A stretch of DNA of 34,665 nt from Candidatus Iainarchaeum sp. (GCA_030445695.1 JASUTF010000006.1:1-34665); one strand, 5' to 3'; counted from the first letter of the stretch, positions 23,100 through 30,272 are shown. Program-made: numbers and translations. Notes: a model not told the origin generated them from the sequence alone.

Positions 23100-23129
23100 A
23101 TTCCATCACCTTTTTGCCCAATCTATTTT

Positions 23130-23144
23130 GGGGGCTAGACCCCC
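23130..23144 (-). promoter_or_regulatory. 5'-terminal mRNA hairpin in the S-layer leader
   Basis: On the minus strand GGGGG-TCTAG-CCCCC is a perfect 5-bp GC hairpin. The predicted transcript start, 26 nt from the TATA box, is near 23147. The hairpin would therefore occupy about nucleotides 4-18 of the mRNA, with the ribosome binding site free about 20-25 nt further on. 5'-terminal stem-loops of this kind are known to stabilise abundant mRNAs. Confidence 0.6.
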
Positions 23145-23167
23145 TCGAATGGTAAGAGTGTTTTGCA

Positions 23168-23178
23168 GTTTAAATAGC
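23168..23178 (-). promoter_or_regulatory. TATA box of the S-layer gene
   Basis: The minus strand reads GCTATTTAAAC. The predicted start is near 23147, giving a leader of about 48 nt. This is the only strong TATA-like sequence I see between the hairpin and 23250. Confidence 0.6.
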
Positions 23179-23453
23179 TTACCGCTCGGAGGTCTCACCA
23201 AACGGAAAGAGGGTAAGGGGAATTCAACCAACGGGAGAGGGACTTCCGTCGATCGTCGAAAAAATGCAATTTTTTTACGATATCAAAGGGGCATAAAAAT
23301 GCCAATCACAGGATCTAAAGCGTGAAGAGCGGGTAAAACAGGGGATACAGCAATCATAACGGAAATCGCCGCAAAAAATGAATGGGGGAAGGCGTTTTAA
23401 TGACCCAGTAGAGAATCAAAGAGATGGTGGGAGAAAACGGGAAAATAAAGGCA
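23179..23453. other. Gene-free region upstream of the S-layer promoter, with two hairpins
   Basis: No ORF here has coding character. An AT-rich inverted repeat at 23252-23281 pairs ATCGT with ACGAT and AAAAAAT with ATTTTTT around GCA. A shorter one (GGCAT-AAAA-ATGCC) lies near 23290-23303. ACGGAA and TTCCGT also face each other across about 36 bp (near 23203-23250). I find no C/D or H/ACA boxes. The region may hold upstream control sites of the S-layer gene or the 3' end of the S17e transcript. Confidence 0.45.
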
Positions 23454-23470
23454 GGTCAGGCCGACTGACC
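23436..23470 (-). terminator. Hairpin plus T-rich tail terminating the RpoK-S17e transcript
   Basis: On the minus strand GGTCAG-TCGGC-CTGACC (23454-23470) is followed by TGCCTTTATTTTCC. The hairpin overlaps the stop codon of S17e, the same design as at the end of the S-layer gene. Confidence 0.6.
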
Positions 23471-23653
23471 CTGTTTCTTCAGAACCCGGGTGATTCTGCC
23501 GGCAATGACGTTCCTGACGTATTTGGACGGGCGGACGCCCAGCGCGTCGAGGACCTTCTTGTTGTGCTCAAAGTCCGGCTTGAAGAGGTCCGGGTACTTC
23601 TCGAGGAGCTCATCGACCACCCTGCGTAGACGCTTTGAAACCGCCTTACCCAT
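23456..23653 (-). CDS. rps17e: 30S ribosomal protein S17e
   Basis: The product is 65 aa, usual length. It has the family form MGKAVSKRLRRVVDELLEKY, then DFEHNKKVLDALGV and VRNVIAGRITRVLKK. It lies 3 bp after rpoK, with GGGGTG just before the ATG, so the two form an operon. It is an archaeal/eukaryal small-subunit protein. Confidence 0.93.
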   Translation of the reverse strand: MGKAVSKRLRRVVDELLEKYPDLFKPDFEHNKKVLDALGVRPSKYVRNVIAGRITRVLKKQGQSA

Positions 23654-23656
23654 GAT

Positions 23657-23857
23657 TCACACCCCTATTCTTTCAACACGACCGTCTGGATACTCCACCA
23701 AGATGACGAAGGGCAGGACGCCCTTCTCCAGCTCGATCTTGGCAAGTGTGTATGGATCCTTCACGCCCTCGGGTACCTCAACCAGTGGGGGAGCTCCAAG
23801 GGCAAGCTGGAGAGCGCGAGCAGAAAGTACTCTAGCCCTCTCGAAACGCGTGAGCAT
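23657..23857 (-). CDS. rpoK: DNA-directed RNA polymerase subunit K (Rpb6/omega)
   Basis: The product is 66 aa. It shows the Rpb6 signature LTRFERARVLSARALQLALG, then the conserved ELEKGVLPFVILVEYPDG. It helps fold and latch the largest polymerase subunit. A TATA box (minus-strand ACATATAAACG, about 23881-23890) is about 27 nt before the ATG, so it is leaderless. Its first 97 nt overlap the 3' end of the 370-aa gene upstream in another frame. Confidence 0.95.
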   Translation of the reverse strand: MLTRFERARVLSARALQLALGAPPLVEVPEGVKDPYTLAKIELEKGVLPFVILVEYPDGRVERIGV

Positions 23858-24873
23858 ACTGGATTATCTGCATACAAACGTTTATATGTGTTGGGATCGC
23901 GACGGTACATCTCCCACCCCGTGAGGAAGTTCTCCCTCCCAACGGGCGTGAGGACGTTCGTGGACGCGAGGAAGGGAGCGAGGGAGAGCACGATGCGGGA
24001 GATGGCCTCGATGTATGCGTATGCGGAAATCACCTCGGAGGAAGACGAGCGCAGGGCGTATTCCTCGATGGTGCTTCCCCTTACCCGGATTCTCCTTAGC
24101 ATGTGGTTGAAGATGCCAAACAAACGTCCAACCGCCCTCTGAAGCACGCCGGGGCGTTCGGAGGAGAAGACAGGGACAACAACGTCGTAGTCCAATCCCA
24201 GCAGTTCCGCGTCGGCGAGGGGGAGCACGCCGGACCGGCCGACAGGCACAAGGCCTTCAAAGCGTTCACGGAGAACAGGATCGGTAGAGGGGAAGTTGAA
24301 AGGAATGTCCACGCTGACACGGACGCGGGAGGCCGGCAGGAGCCGGCCCCCTTTAAAAGAAAGGGTGGTGGGGTCGATGTTCAGATCGAGAACGACACGC
24401 AGGGCCTCAGACGGGACCCTGACGCGGCGAACATGGGAAAGATCAACGGCCACGCGGTGCTGGAAGTATACGTTCTCGAGGAAGACGCGGGGGACCGGTC
24501 CGTGATCCGTCCGCAGCAGGAAGGTCAGGGCGTCCCTCCAGGAGGAGAGGGGAGGAAGACGCAGGGAAGGCATGCCGTCCACTATCTCCGTGCCGATGGA
24601 TATACCCTTGTCCAGCAGGAACTGCCGCTCCGGCTCAATGAAGAGGTATGCGTTTGTCATCCTGGAGATCTCGCGCTGGAGGTCAATGAGGTAGTCCACG
24701 TCCCCCCTTACCTCGAAGGAGTATGCGTGTTCCACACCGGAGGGCGGCTCTGAAAGGTATGGGAGGATACGAGGGTCAAATAGTATGGCCGGCTCGTAAG
24801 GGTATTCCAGCGTATCGGATTCTGTGTGGACGTAGACCGTCCCGTCGTCGTATTCGACACTCTCCACCCTCAC
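23761..24873 (-). CDS. Unknown protein; N-terminal half faintly like a family B DNA polymerase
   Basis: The product is 370 aa, with no signal peptide. Residues 75-110 (DLQREISRMTNAYLFIEPER, then QFLLDKGI) recall the archaeal PolB N-terminal segment that ends in RYLIDKGL. The following VVLDLNIDPTTLSFKGG sits where the exonuclease motif FDIET would be, but lacks the catalytic DxE. No polymerase motifs follow; the C-terminal half is helical and unknown. I treat the resemblance as a lead only. A TATA box (CCTTTTAAATG, about 24893-24903) is about 26 nt upstream, so it is leaderless. The 3' end overlaps rpoK by 97 nt. Confidence 0.7.
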   Translation of the reverse strand: MRVESVEYDDGTVYVHTESDTLEYPYEPAILFDPRILPYLSEPPSGVEHAYSFEVRGDVDYLIDLQREISRMTNAYLFIEPERQFLLDKGISIGTEIVDGMPSLRLPPLSSWRDALTFLLRTDHGPVPRVFLENVYFQHRVAVDLSHVRRVRVPSEALRVVLDLNIDPTTLSFKGGRLLPASRVRVSVDIPFNFPSTDPVLRERFEGLVPVGRSGVLPLADAELLGLDYDVVVPVFSSERPGVLQRAVGRLFGIFNHMLRRIRVRGSTIEEYALRSSSSEVISAYAYIEAISRIVLSLAPFLASTNVLTPVGRENFLTGWEMYRRDPNTYKRLYADNPVCSRVSRGLEYFLLALSSLPLELPHWLRYPRA

Positions 24874-24962
24874 GGGATGACAACAGAACCCCCATTTAAA
24901 AGGAAGGGGAAGGGCGTTCTTTCCCCTGATCCGCTAATAAGGATTTACACTCATATACATGC

Positions 24963-25193
24963 ATGAGGGCATACGTGCTGGTCCGCCTCCACAGGGGCGA
25001 GCGGGAACTCGTGGATTACATGAGGAAACAGGATCACGTGGAGAGGGCGGACATCGTTTACGGGGAGTACGACGTCGTGATCATAGCAAACGTAAAGGAC
25101 ATACGGGAACTCTCCCACCTTGTGCTGGACGACATAAGGAAGAGGTTTGACGTGGAGAGGACCTCCACGCTCATCGTAACGGAATCAGAGTAG
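24963..25193 (+). CDS. Stand-alone Lrp/AsnC effector-binding (RAM) domain protein
   Basis: The product is 76 aa. It is a single RAM domain: MRAYVLVRLHRGERELVDYM, then VYGEYDVVIIANVKDIREL and STLIVTESE. It has no helix-turn-helix, so it cannot bind DNA by itself. Such proteins bind amino acids or partner with full-length Lrp regulators. TATA-like CTAATAAGG (about 24933-24941) lies 26 nt upstream, so it is leaderless. The 3' end overlaps herA (convergent) by 9 nt. Confidence 0.88.
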   Translation: MRAYVLVRLHRGERELVDYMRKQDHVERADIVYGEYDVVIIANVKDIRELSHLVLDDIRKRFDVERTSTLIVTESE

Positions 25194-26705
25194 TTCCAGG
25201 TCCTCCTCCACGCGCTTCTGCCTTTCCTCAAATTCCTTTGCCATCTCGATCAGGTCCTTCTCGTACTTGGACTCTACGGAGCGGCGCTCGCGGATCTTAA
25301 AGAACACGGGGAAGTTGACTGCCGCCCCGACGATTATGGCCTCACCGGGCCGGAGGTTTGTTATCATGCGCTCGGAACGGGAGTCAATACCTTCTGACGA
25401 CTCCGCAACGTGATTCAGGTCGTAGGGGTTTGTCATCCGCATGATTATATGCGTGTTGCACTGGGAGAGGGCGGTGGAAGAAAGTTTAACTGGGCGCTGG
25501 GATATGAGGCAGAGTCCCACGCCGAACTTCCTGCCCTCGCGGGCGATGGTCTCGATAACACCGCGGGCGGGAACGTCCTCCCTTGAACGCTCCGAAGGGA
25601 CGAAGTTGTGGGCCTCCTCCACGATAACGAGCGTTGGGGGAATTCTGCCCATGCGACGCAGATCAAAGATGCGTTTTGCGAAGTAGGTCACCACGAACTG
25701 GCGTTTCTTGGCGTCCACCGTGTTGGAGAGGTCAAAGACCACCAGTTTGCCCGGGGCAAGGATGGACTCCACGGAGGGGCGCTCAACGGCGTCGAAGAGC
25801 CGGGTCGCCTCCAGGGAGCGGAGCCAGGAAACCAGTGGGATCTTCATGTTCTCCTTTATCTTCGGATCCGTCTCCACGCGGGCGATGATGTCCTCAAGGC
25901 CGTAGGGGCCGTTGCCGGCATCCATCTCCTCGCGGAGCTGGTGTATTATGCGGTCGAGTTCGCGGATCTGGGCGGAGGAGAGGTTTGGCAGGAAGTAGAG
26001 GAAGTCGTAGGCGTTGAGAGATGGGACGGGGATGCGCATCTGGTCGATGGGTATGACTTCAGTCCTGTCCGAGTAGTCCCGGTGCGTTCCGTCGTTCACC
26101 GGCTCCTTGAAGCCCACGTACTCGCCATGGACGTCAAAAACGACGACGCCAAGGCGCCCCTGCTCTGGCTTGCGGTCAAGAAGCTCCTCGATGATAACGG
26201 ACGTCGTATACGATTTCCCCGCGCCGGACATGGCGAGGATGGCGAAGTGCTTCTGGACAAGGCGGGAGACGTCAAGGGTAACGGGGACGTTGTGGAACTG
26301 CAGGGTGCCTATATTTACCCCATCCTCTTTGAAACCCAGGAACTTCTTCAGGCGTTCGGGATCCGGGTCGTAGACGGGCGCTCCCGGGGAAGGGGGAACG
26401 GTGGGTCTCTCCGTGTGCTCCCCGGTCCAGACGACCATGGGGCGGGCGATCCCAACGAGGAATTCCCACTCGTCCACCGGGAAGTTCTGGGACATGGAGG
26501 AACGCATCTCGTACTCACGGACCACTTCCGGCTGGCCGAAATACCTGTTGGTCTTTATGACGTCCTCGACGAGTGCGAGCATCCTCCCCTGCGGTGAATC
26601 GATCTCAACATACTGCCCCTGATGAACCACACCATCGGTAATGACGAAGTCCACCCTCGTGGGGGAGGGGCTTTCCTCCGTGGATATGACCACACCTTTC
26701 TTCAT
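25185..26705 (-). CDS. herA: HerA DNA translocase/helicase
   Basis: The product is 506 aa. The N-terminal HAS barrel covers about 1-90. The RecA-like FtsK/HerA core has Walker A AMSGAGKSYTT (GAGKS at 161-165), Walker B PTLVIVEEAHNF, and LCLISQRP as sensor. The C-terminus ends in a charged helix. HerA forms a hexamer that, with the NurA nuclease, resects DNA ends for Mre11/Rad50-RadA recombination. nurA is directly upstream, 9 bp away. The convergent Lrp-like gene overlaps its end. Confidence 0.97.
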   Translation of the reverse strand: MKKGVVISTEESPSPTRVDFVITDGVVHQGQYVEIDSPQGRMLALVEDVIKTNRYFGQPEVVREYEMRSSMSQNFPVDEWEFLVGIARPMVVWTGEHTERPTVPPSPGAPVYDPDPERLKKFLGFKEDGVNIGTLQFHNVPVTLDVSRLVQKHFAILAMSGAGKSYTTSVIIEELLDRKPEQGRLGVVVFDVHGEYVGFKEPVNDGTHRDYSDRTEVIPIDQMRIPVPSLNAYDFLYFLPNLSSAQIRELDRIIHQLREEMDAGNGPYGLEDIIARVETDPKIKENMKIPLVSWLRSLEATRLFDAVERPSVESILAPGKLVVFDLSNTVDAKKRQFVVTYFAKRIFDLRRMGRIPPTLVIVEEAHNFVPSERSREDVPARGVIETIAREGRKFGVGLCLISQRPVKLSSTALSQCNTHIIMRMTNPYDLNHVAESSEGIDSRSERMITNLRPGEAIIVGAAVNFPVFFKIRERRSVESKYEKDLIEMAKEFEERQKRVEEDLELL

Positions 26706-26714
26706 TCACACCAC

Positions 26715-27719
26715 CTAAAACGGCTTGTTGGAACCACGCATGCGGAAGAGGTTGTACTCCACGCCCAGGCGCTTCTCCAGATACTCGCGAATATACGCCA
26801 TGGATCGCTTGGCAAGGCGGGCACGCACGTCCGCCTCGAGGAGGAAGGGTGGAATCGTGAACGTGCGGTTGACGGATGAAAGGGGGAGAAGTAAAGAGGC
26901 GAGGTGGTATCCAAGGTCCGGGCCTTCTGCGTAGAACTCCACACGGAAGGGACGGTCGTAATCGGATGCCTTCATGTAGAATACCCAGACGTTCTTCGCT
27001 ATCTCCTCGCCAAGGTCCTGAAGCGTGGCCTGGTCCTCGGGACGGTCCGCATACGGTATCGGCGTGGTCATCTCGCCCACGTTCATGGCATACTTCAGCC
27101 AGACGGAGTCACGCAGATGCGGGCCGCCAAGGTATGAGGCGACGCGGTTGCCCTTGGAGTCCTTGACTATGCCTGCCAGGACGACCCCTCTTCTTTTACA
27201 CTCGGCATAAAGTTTTCTATACCTTTCAAGCACTTCGCTGTAAAGATCTTTGAGCTCCGAAGACCCGCCCCGCGGTTTGTCCACGAGCTGGGGGAGTATG
27301 GAGCCGTCAAGGAAGAGGTAGTTCATTTCAACGTTCTTCACGAAGTCAAGGGCCGTCCCTATCTCCACGAGGAGCCGGGTCAAAGAGCGCAGGGGCCCGA
27401 CGTTCTCCTCCTCTACGGGCATATCGTATGTGAATATGCGGGGATCGGGCATGGCAGATGGATAGTAATCAACGCCTGTGAGCGTGCCGTTCTCGTATGT
27501 GTACCGAACGCCGACCGCCCTGACGATGATGAGTTCAAATCCCTGGTACTCCTCGGAAAGAAGCCCCCCGTCCACGGCCCCGAACCGGCCGGACACGACT
27601 GCTGGATCCACGCGGACAAAGAAGTCCTCGTGCTCCTTTCTGATGGCAAGTGCCTTGGATCGCCGGTCCTCTTCCCGCGATACGATCCTGCGTGCCAGCT
27701 CCTCCAGACGGTCAATCAC
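26715..27719 (-). CDS. nurA: NurA 5'-3' nuclease
   Basis: The product is 334 aa. NurA metal motifs are visible: FGAVDGG (Asp50), NYLFLDGSILP (Asp138) and AGIVKDSKGNR, with a C-terminal YHLASLL region. NurA forms a dimer that docks on the HerA hexamer and degrades the 5' strand. It is the first gene of the nurA-herA operon. A minus-strand TATA (CATTTATAATG, 27740-27750) is 26 nt upstream, so it is leaderless. Confidence 0.93.
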   Translation of the reverse strand: MIDRLEELARRIVSREEDRRSKALAIRKEHEDFFVRVDPAVVSGRFGAVDGGLLSEEYQGFELIIVRAVGVRYTYENGTLTGVDYYPSAMPDPRIFTYDMPVEEENVGPLRSLTRLLVEIGTALDFVKNVEMNYLFLDGSILPQLVDKPRGGSSELKDLYSEVLERYRKLYAECKRRGVVLAGIVKDSKGNRVASYLGGPHLRDSVWLKYAMNVGEMTTPIPYADRPEDQATLQDLGEEIAKNVWVFYMKASDYDRPFRVEFYAEGPDLGYHLASLLLPLSSVNRTFTIPPFLLEADVRARLAKRSMAYIREYLEKRLGVEYNLFRMRGSNKPF

Positions 27720-27751
27720 GAGATAAAAGGGGAGGGGATCATTATAAATGC
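27720..27751. promoter_or_regulatory. 32-bp divergent promoter between nurA and the phosphoesterase gene
   Basis: Plus-strand GATAAAAGG (27721-27729) is about 27 nt before the GTG at 27752. Minus-strand TTTATAATG (27740-27748) is about 26 nt before the nurA ATG. Each TATA box abuts the other gene's start codon, as in the DUF424/vapB gap. Confidence 0.6.
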
Positions 27752-28438
27752 GTGGAAGGGTCCTTTCCCCTGAAGCTGGTAAAGGGGTACCCGGCGGCCG
27801 TCTACAGGAAGACGCTCATCGTCGCAGACCTACACATAGGCATCGAGCGGGAGTTCTGGAGGAAGGGGATCCGCGTCTCGGGGCTGTCAAGGAAGACGGG
27901 GGAGCTCCTGGAAGAGGTGCTCGACATCACGAAGCCGAAATGCACAATCGTGGCGGGGGATCTGAAGCATAACATACCTGACTTCACGCAGAGGGAGGCG
28001 GAGGAGGTAAAGAGAGTCACGGAGTTCCTCGCGTCGCAGGGGGAGTTACTCATCATCAAGGGGAACCACGACGGAGATCTGGAGAAAATAATCCCGTGGG
28101 CCCATATTGCTCCGGGCTCCGGGATCAAAGAGCGGGACATTTACATCCTTCACGGCCATGCAAACCCCTCCATGGAAATTTACGAGGCAAAAGCGGCAGT
28201 TATGGGCCATCTGCACCCGGCAATAACGCTAAAGCACCGCTTCGGGGTCGTAAAGAAGAAGGTGTTCCTCACGGCGGAGTGGCAGGGTATCCCTGTCGTT
28301 GTCCTCCCCGCTTTCTCTCCCCTGATCGACGGAATGGACGTTACACAGGCGGAAAACCTCATCGGACCAGTCGCCAAGCAGTTTGAACGTGCAGATGCAT
28401 ACCTTATGGACGGGACGTATGTGAGAAGGGTTTTATAG
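27752..28438 (+). CDS. Archaeal metallophosphoesterase (SbcD-related, MJ0037 type)
   Basis: The product is 228 aa from the GTG at 27752; the tracked start at 27650 runs back into nurA. Calcineurin-like metal motifs are complete: VADLHIGIE, VAGDLKHN, IKGNHDGDLE, LHGHANP and MGHLHPA. The family is universal in archaea and related to SbcD/Mre11 but small. Its substrate is unknown. Placement beside nurA-herA hints at nucleic-acid repair. The GTG fits a leaderless start 27 nt after a TATA box. Confidence 0.9.
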   Translation: MEGSFPLKLVKGYPAAVYRKTLIVADLHIGIEREFWRKGIRVSGLSRKTGELLEEVLDITKPKCTIVAGDLKHNIPDFTQREAEEVKRVTEFLASQGELLIIKGNHDGDLEKIIPWAHIAPGSGIKERDIYILHGHANPSMEIYEAKAAVMGHLHPAITLKHRFGVVKKKVFLTAEWQGIPVVVLPAFSPLIDGMDVTQAENLIGPVAKQFERADAYLMDGTYVRRVL

Positions 28439-28458
28439 TTGGAACGCGATCTTCGTTC

Positions 28459-29328
28459 ATGGCAGAAGAAATGAGAAGGGCCGTAAAGGACATGCTGGAG
28501 CTTAGCAAGTTCTACGAAAGAGAGACGAAAAGAGGCCCAGAAATCATGGAAATACGAGAAGGCAGCAAAAAGCACAAATTCGTAGAGTTCCTGAAAAAGA
28601 TGATGGACAACATCCCCGAGGAGGAATTGGAGACATTTTACGAGCACGCAGATCTTCTCGCGGCGGGTCTACAGAACCTTAGGAGCCACCACATCCCGGG
28701 CTGGTATTTTAAGGGTGACGAACTGCCCTTCGATGCGCAGGAAAGGATCAAGAAGATGGTGGCTAACCTTGGGCGGCTACGCCCCGTTCTCGAGAACGTT
28801 CCGAAAAAGTACAGGAAAGATGCTCTCGCCGTGTATATTCAGGTCTCTCTCCTCCATCCCGTAGGGCCCGAAAAGGGCCTAGAACTCCTATCCAAGATAG
28901 CAGAAAGGGGAAAGTGGAATCGCCTGAAAACCATATGGAGCATTGGATTAGTAAGCAGGAACTCGACACATCACCTTGAGGAAATAATATCCAAGGATAT
29001 GCTGGGCGAACACGAGGAAGAAATACTTGACAAGCTCGAAGAGGCGGTCTGGAGGATCCACGAATCTCGCAAACATAAGGAACCTCATCAGATCGCAATG
29101 AAAGTAACATCGGCGCTGAGCAAAGTGGAGGATCCGGCCCTTCTAAAGGTAAAGATCCCGGAGTCAAGAAACGGAAAAGAACCTACCCTGCTGGAGGAAA
29201 TAAAATATCACCTGGGCAAAATGGCGGAGGAGCCCGAACATGCGGACTATCACGCACAGAAGATACAAAAAGCGGTGGGCACCGCTATCGACAAAATAAT
29301 ATCGCAAAGAAGGAGGAAACGCGGATGA
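28459..29328 (+). CDS. Unknown alpha-helical protein
   Basis: The product is 289 aa, almost wholly helical and charged, basic at the end (SQRRRKRG), with no signal peptide. Segments such as EFLKKMMDNIPEEELETFYE and ALAVYIQVSLLHPVGPEKGL suggest a helical-repeat fold. No family recognised. TATA TTTTATAG (28431-28438), at the end of the previous gene, is 26 nt before the ATG, so it is leaderless. It shares a 4-nt ATGA overlap with pth2, so the two are co-translated. The coding sequence is AT-richer than its neighbours. Confidence 0.78.
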   Translation: MAEEMRRAVKDMLELSKFYERETKRGPEIMEIREGSKKHKFVEFLKKMMDNIPEEELETFYEHADLLAAGLQNLRSHHIPGWYFKGDELPFDAQERIKKMVANLGRLRPVLENVPKKYRKDALAVYIQVSLLHPVGPEKGLELLSKIAERGKWNRLKTIWSIGLVSRNSTHHLEEIISKDMLGEHEEEILDKLEEAVWRIHESRKHKEPHQIAMKVTSALSKVEDPALLKVKIPESRNGKEPTLLEEIKYHLGKMAEEPEHADYHAQKIQKAVGTAIDKIISQRRRKRG

Positions 29329-29669
29329 AAATGGTGTTCCTCGTCCGGACAGATCTGGGCATGGGGAAGGGGAAGACGGCGGCACAGGTGGCCCACGCGG
29401 CCGTTGAGCTCTACAAAAAAGCGCTGCACAAGTGTCCAGACAAACTGAGGAAATGGGAGGAAGAAGGGGCAAAGAAGGTGGTTCTGAAGGTCTCCTCAGA
29501 GGCGGAACTGATGGAATACTTCAAGAAACACGCATCTGACTTCTGCTCTGTCCTCATAAGGGACGCGGGACACACGCAGATACCGCCGGGAACGATAACG
29601 GTGGCGGGATTCGGCCCGGACGAGGATGAGAAGCTGGACAGGGCGTTCGGACACTTAAAGCTCCTCTAG
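29325..29669 (+). CDS. pth2: Peptidyl-tRNA hydrolase, Pth2 type
   Basis: The product is 114 aa. Pth2 motifs: FLVRTDLGMGKGKTAAQVAH, then SVLIRDAGHTQIPPGTITV and GFGPDEDEKLD. It frees peptides from prematurely released peptidyl-tRNA in archaea and eukaryotes. The start overlaps the unknown gene upstream by 4 nt. The 3' end overlaps the convergent gene by 15 nt. Confidence 0.96.
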   Translation: MKMVFLVRTDLGMGKGKTAAQVAHAAVELYKKALHKCPDKLRKWEEEGAKKVVLKVSSEAELMEYFKKHASDFCSVLIRDAGHTQIPPGTITVAGFGPDEDEKLDRAFGHLKLL

Positions 29670-30008
29670 GTATTCTCGGACAGAAGAATAGAACTCCCTG
29701 AGGAGAGGAAGGGCCGTTCCGAGAAGGGAGGCAACGCGAACCGGGTTCTCGACCTCCCCCGACTGCACGGAAGCGTTCAGGTGAATGATCTGAGAGGCGG
29801 TCTTCGGACGTTCTGAGAAAATTATGCGCACGCCCTCCTCCCAGTCGCCACGGGGAGAAACAGAGGAGGCAATGAAGCGAACATCGGAAAACGCGTCACG
29901 GAGAACGTCCATGACCAGGGGGTAGAACGTGTCCATGGAAAAGGAATCCGCCTGCATCTCGCGAAGGGCATTTATGAGGAGGTAGAGGTGCTTCAAGCGT
30001 GTTATCAC
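29655..30008 (-). CDS. Small unknown protein
   Basis: From the GTG at 30008 the product is 117 aa (VITRLKHLYLLINALREMQA...). The tracked start at 30068 lies in the H/ACA RNA and upstream of the TATA box (ATTTAAATAT, 30030-30039), which is 26 nt before 30008. An ATG at 29957 is the alternative, giving 100 aa. The domain is alpha/beta with VRIIFSERPKTASQIIHLNA and a helical end. No family recognised. It lies directly downstream of three guide RNAs on the same strand. Confidence 0.65.
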   Translation of the reverse strand: MITRLKHLYLLINALREMQADSFSMDTFYPLVMDVLRDAFSDVRFIASSVSPRGDWEEGVRIIFSERPKTASQIIHLNASVQSGEVENPVRVASLLGTALPLLREFYSSVREYLEEL

Positions 30009-30035
30009 GCCAAGAATGGAGGGAAAGAGATATTT

Positions 30036-30120
30036 AAATGTGCCCGTCCCCGCAAGACGGGGCTTCACTCCGCCGGCCTACGCACCGGCGCTCCACCCCG
30101 CAGGACGTGTGGACGGGCGG
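30036..30120 (-). ncRNA. H/ACA guide sRNA (single hairpin with K-turn), paralogous to 5341-5423
   Basis: On the minus strand: lower stem GCCCGUCC/GGACGGGC (30111-30118 with 30042-30049), pocket strands ACACGUCCU and CUUGCGG, 6-bp upper stem GCGGGG/CCCCGU, K-turn-like loop (UGGA opposite GUGAA) and apical stem GCCGG/CCGGC. ACA (30039-30041) lies 15 nt after the upper stem. The core aligns without gaps to the RNA at 5341, with compensated changes in the apical stem. No own TATA box is evident. It probably comes from a transcript that also holds the two C/D RNAs just upstream. Its 3' end overlaps the TATA box of the gene at 30008. Confidence 0.78.
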
Positions 30121-30172
30121 TCCGCATAATCCCGGGACATCACCAATCAGTTCCCGGGGTCTCTTCATCCCG
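30121..30172 (-). ncRNA. Box C/D guide sRNA with paired non-canonical C and D boxes
   Basis: On the minus strand: C ATGAAGA (30162-30168), an 11-nt guide GACCCCGGGAA, D' CTGA (30147-30150), a 3-nt spacer, C' GTGATGT (30137-30143), a 12-nt guide CCCGGGATTATG and D CGGA (30121-30124). C and D each have one change from consensus, at the two positions that face each other in the K-turn (the U-U pair becomes A-G). The two guides share self-complementary CCCGGG. Its upstream sequence (TACGGGATGA) matches that before the next sRNA. Confidence 0.7.
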
Positions 30173-30199
30173 TAGAAAATGGAGCGGAAGGTAAGAAAA

Positions 30200-30256
30200 G
30201 GTCAGCCCTGCCTGGGTTCATCACCTTCAGCAGTGGCTAAGGTCATCATCCCGTAA
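30200..30256 (-). ncRNA. Box C/D guide sRNA, all four boxes canonical
   Basis: On the minus strand: C ATGATGA (30243-30249), 12-nt guide CCTTAGCCACTG, D' CTGA (30227-30230), 2-nt spacer, C' GTGATGA (30218-30224), 12-nt guide ACCCAGGCAGGG and D CTGA (30202-30205). The two 12-nt guides are the archaeal optimum. A minus-strand TATA (CCATAAATTTTC, about 30273-30284) is 25 nt before the predicted 5' end. CCTTTTCTT follows the D box. It directs 2'-O-methylation; by the N+5 rule both guides point at a G. I do not assign targets without the rRNA sequence. Confidence 0.9.
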
Positions 30257-30272
30257 AATACAGAGAAAGGGA

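Noticed and set aside
21837-23138. 433-aa plus-strand ORF
   Set aside because: Mirror of the S-layer gene. Its composition (Leu/Val/Cys-rich, no domains) is typical of an antisense shadow.
25608-26597. 329-aa plus-strand ORF
   Set aside because: Antisense shadow of herA.
30042-30118. Right end/guide RNA of an IS200/IS605 (TnpB) element
   Set aside because: GGAGTGAAGCCCCGTC followed by a GC hairpin resembles such ends, but no tnpA/tnpB or partner end is present. The same core recurs at 5341 with H/ACA spacing, which explains it better.
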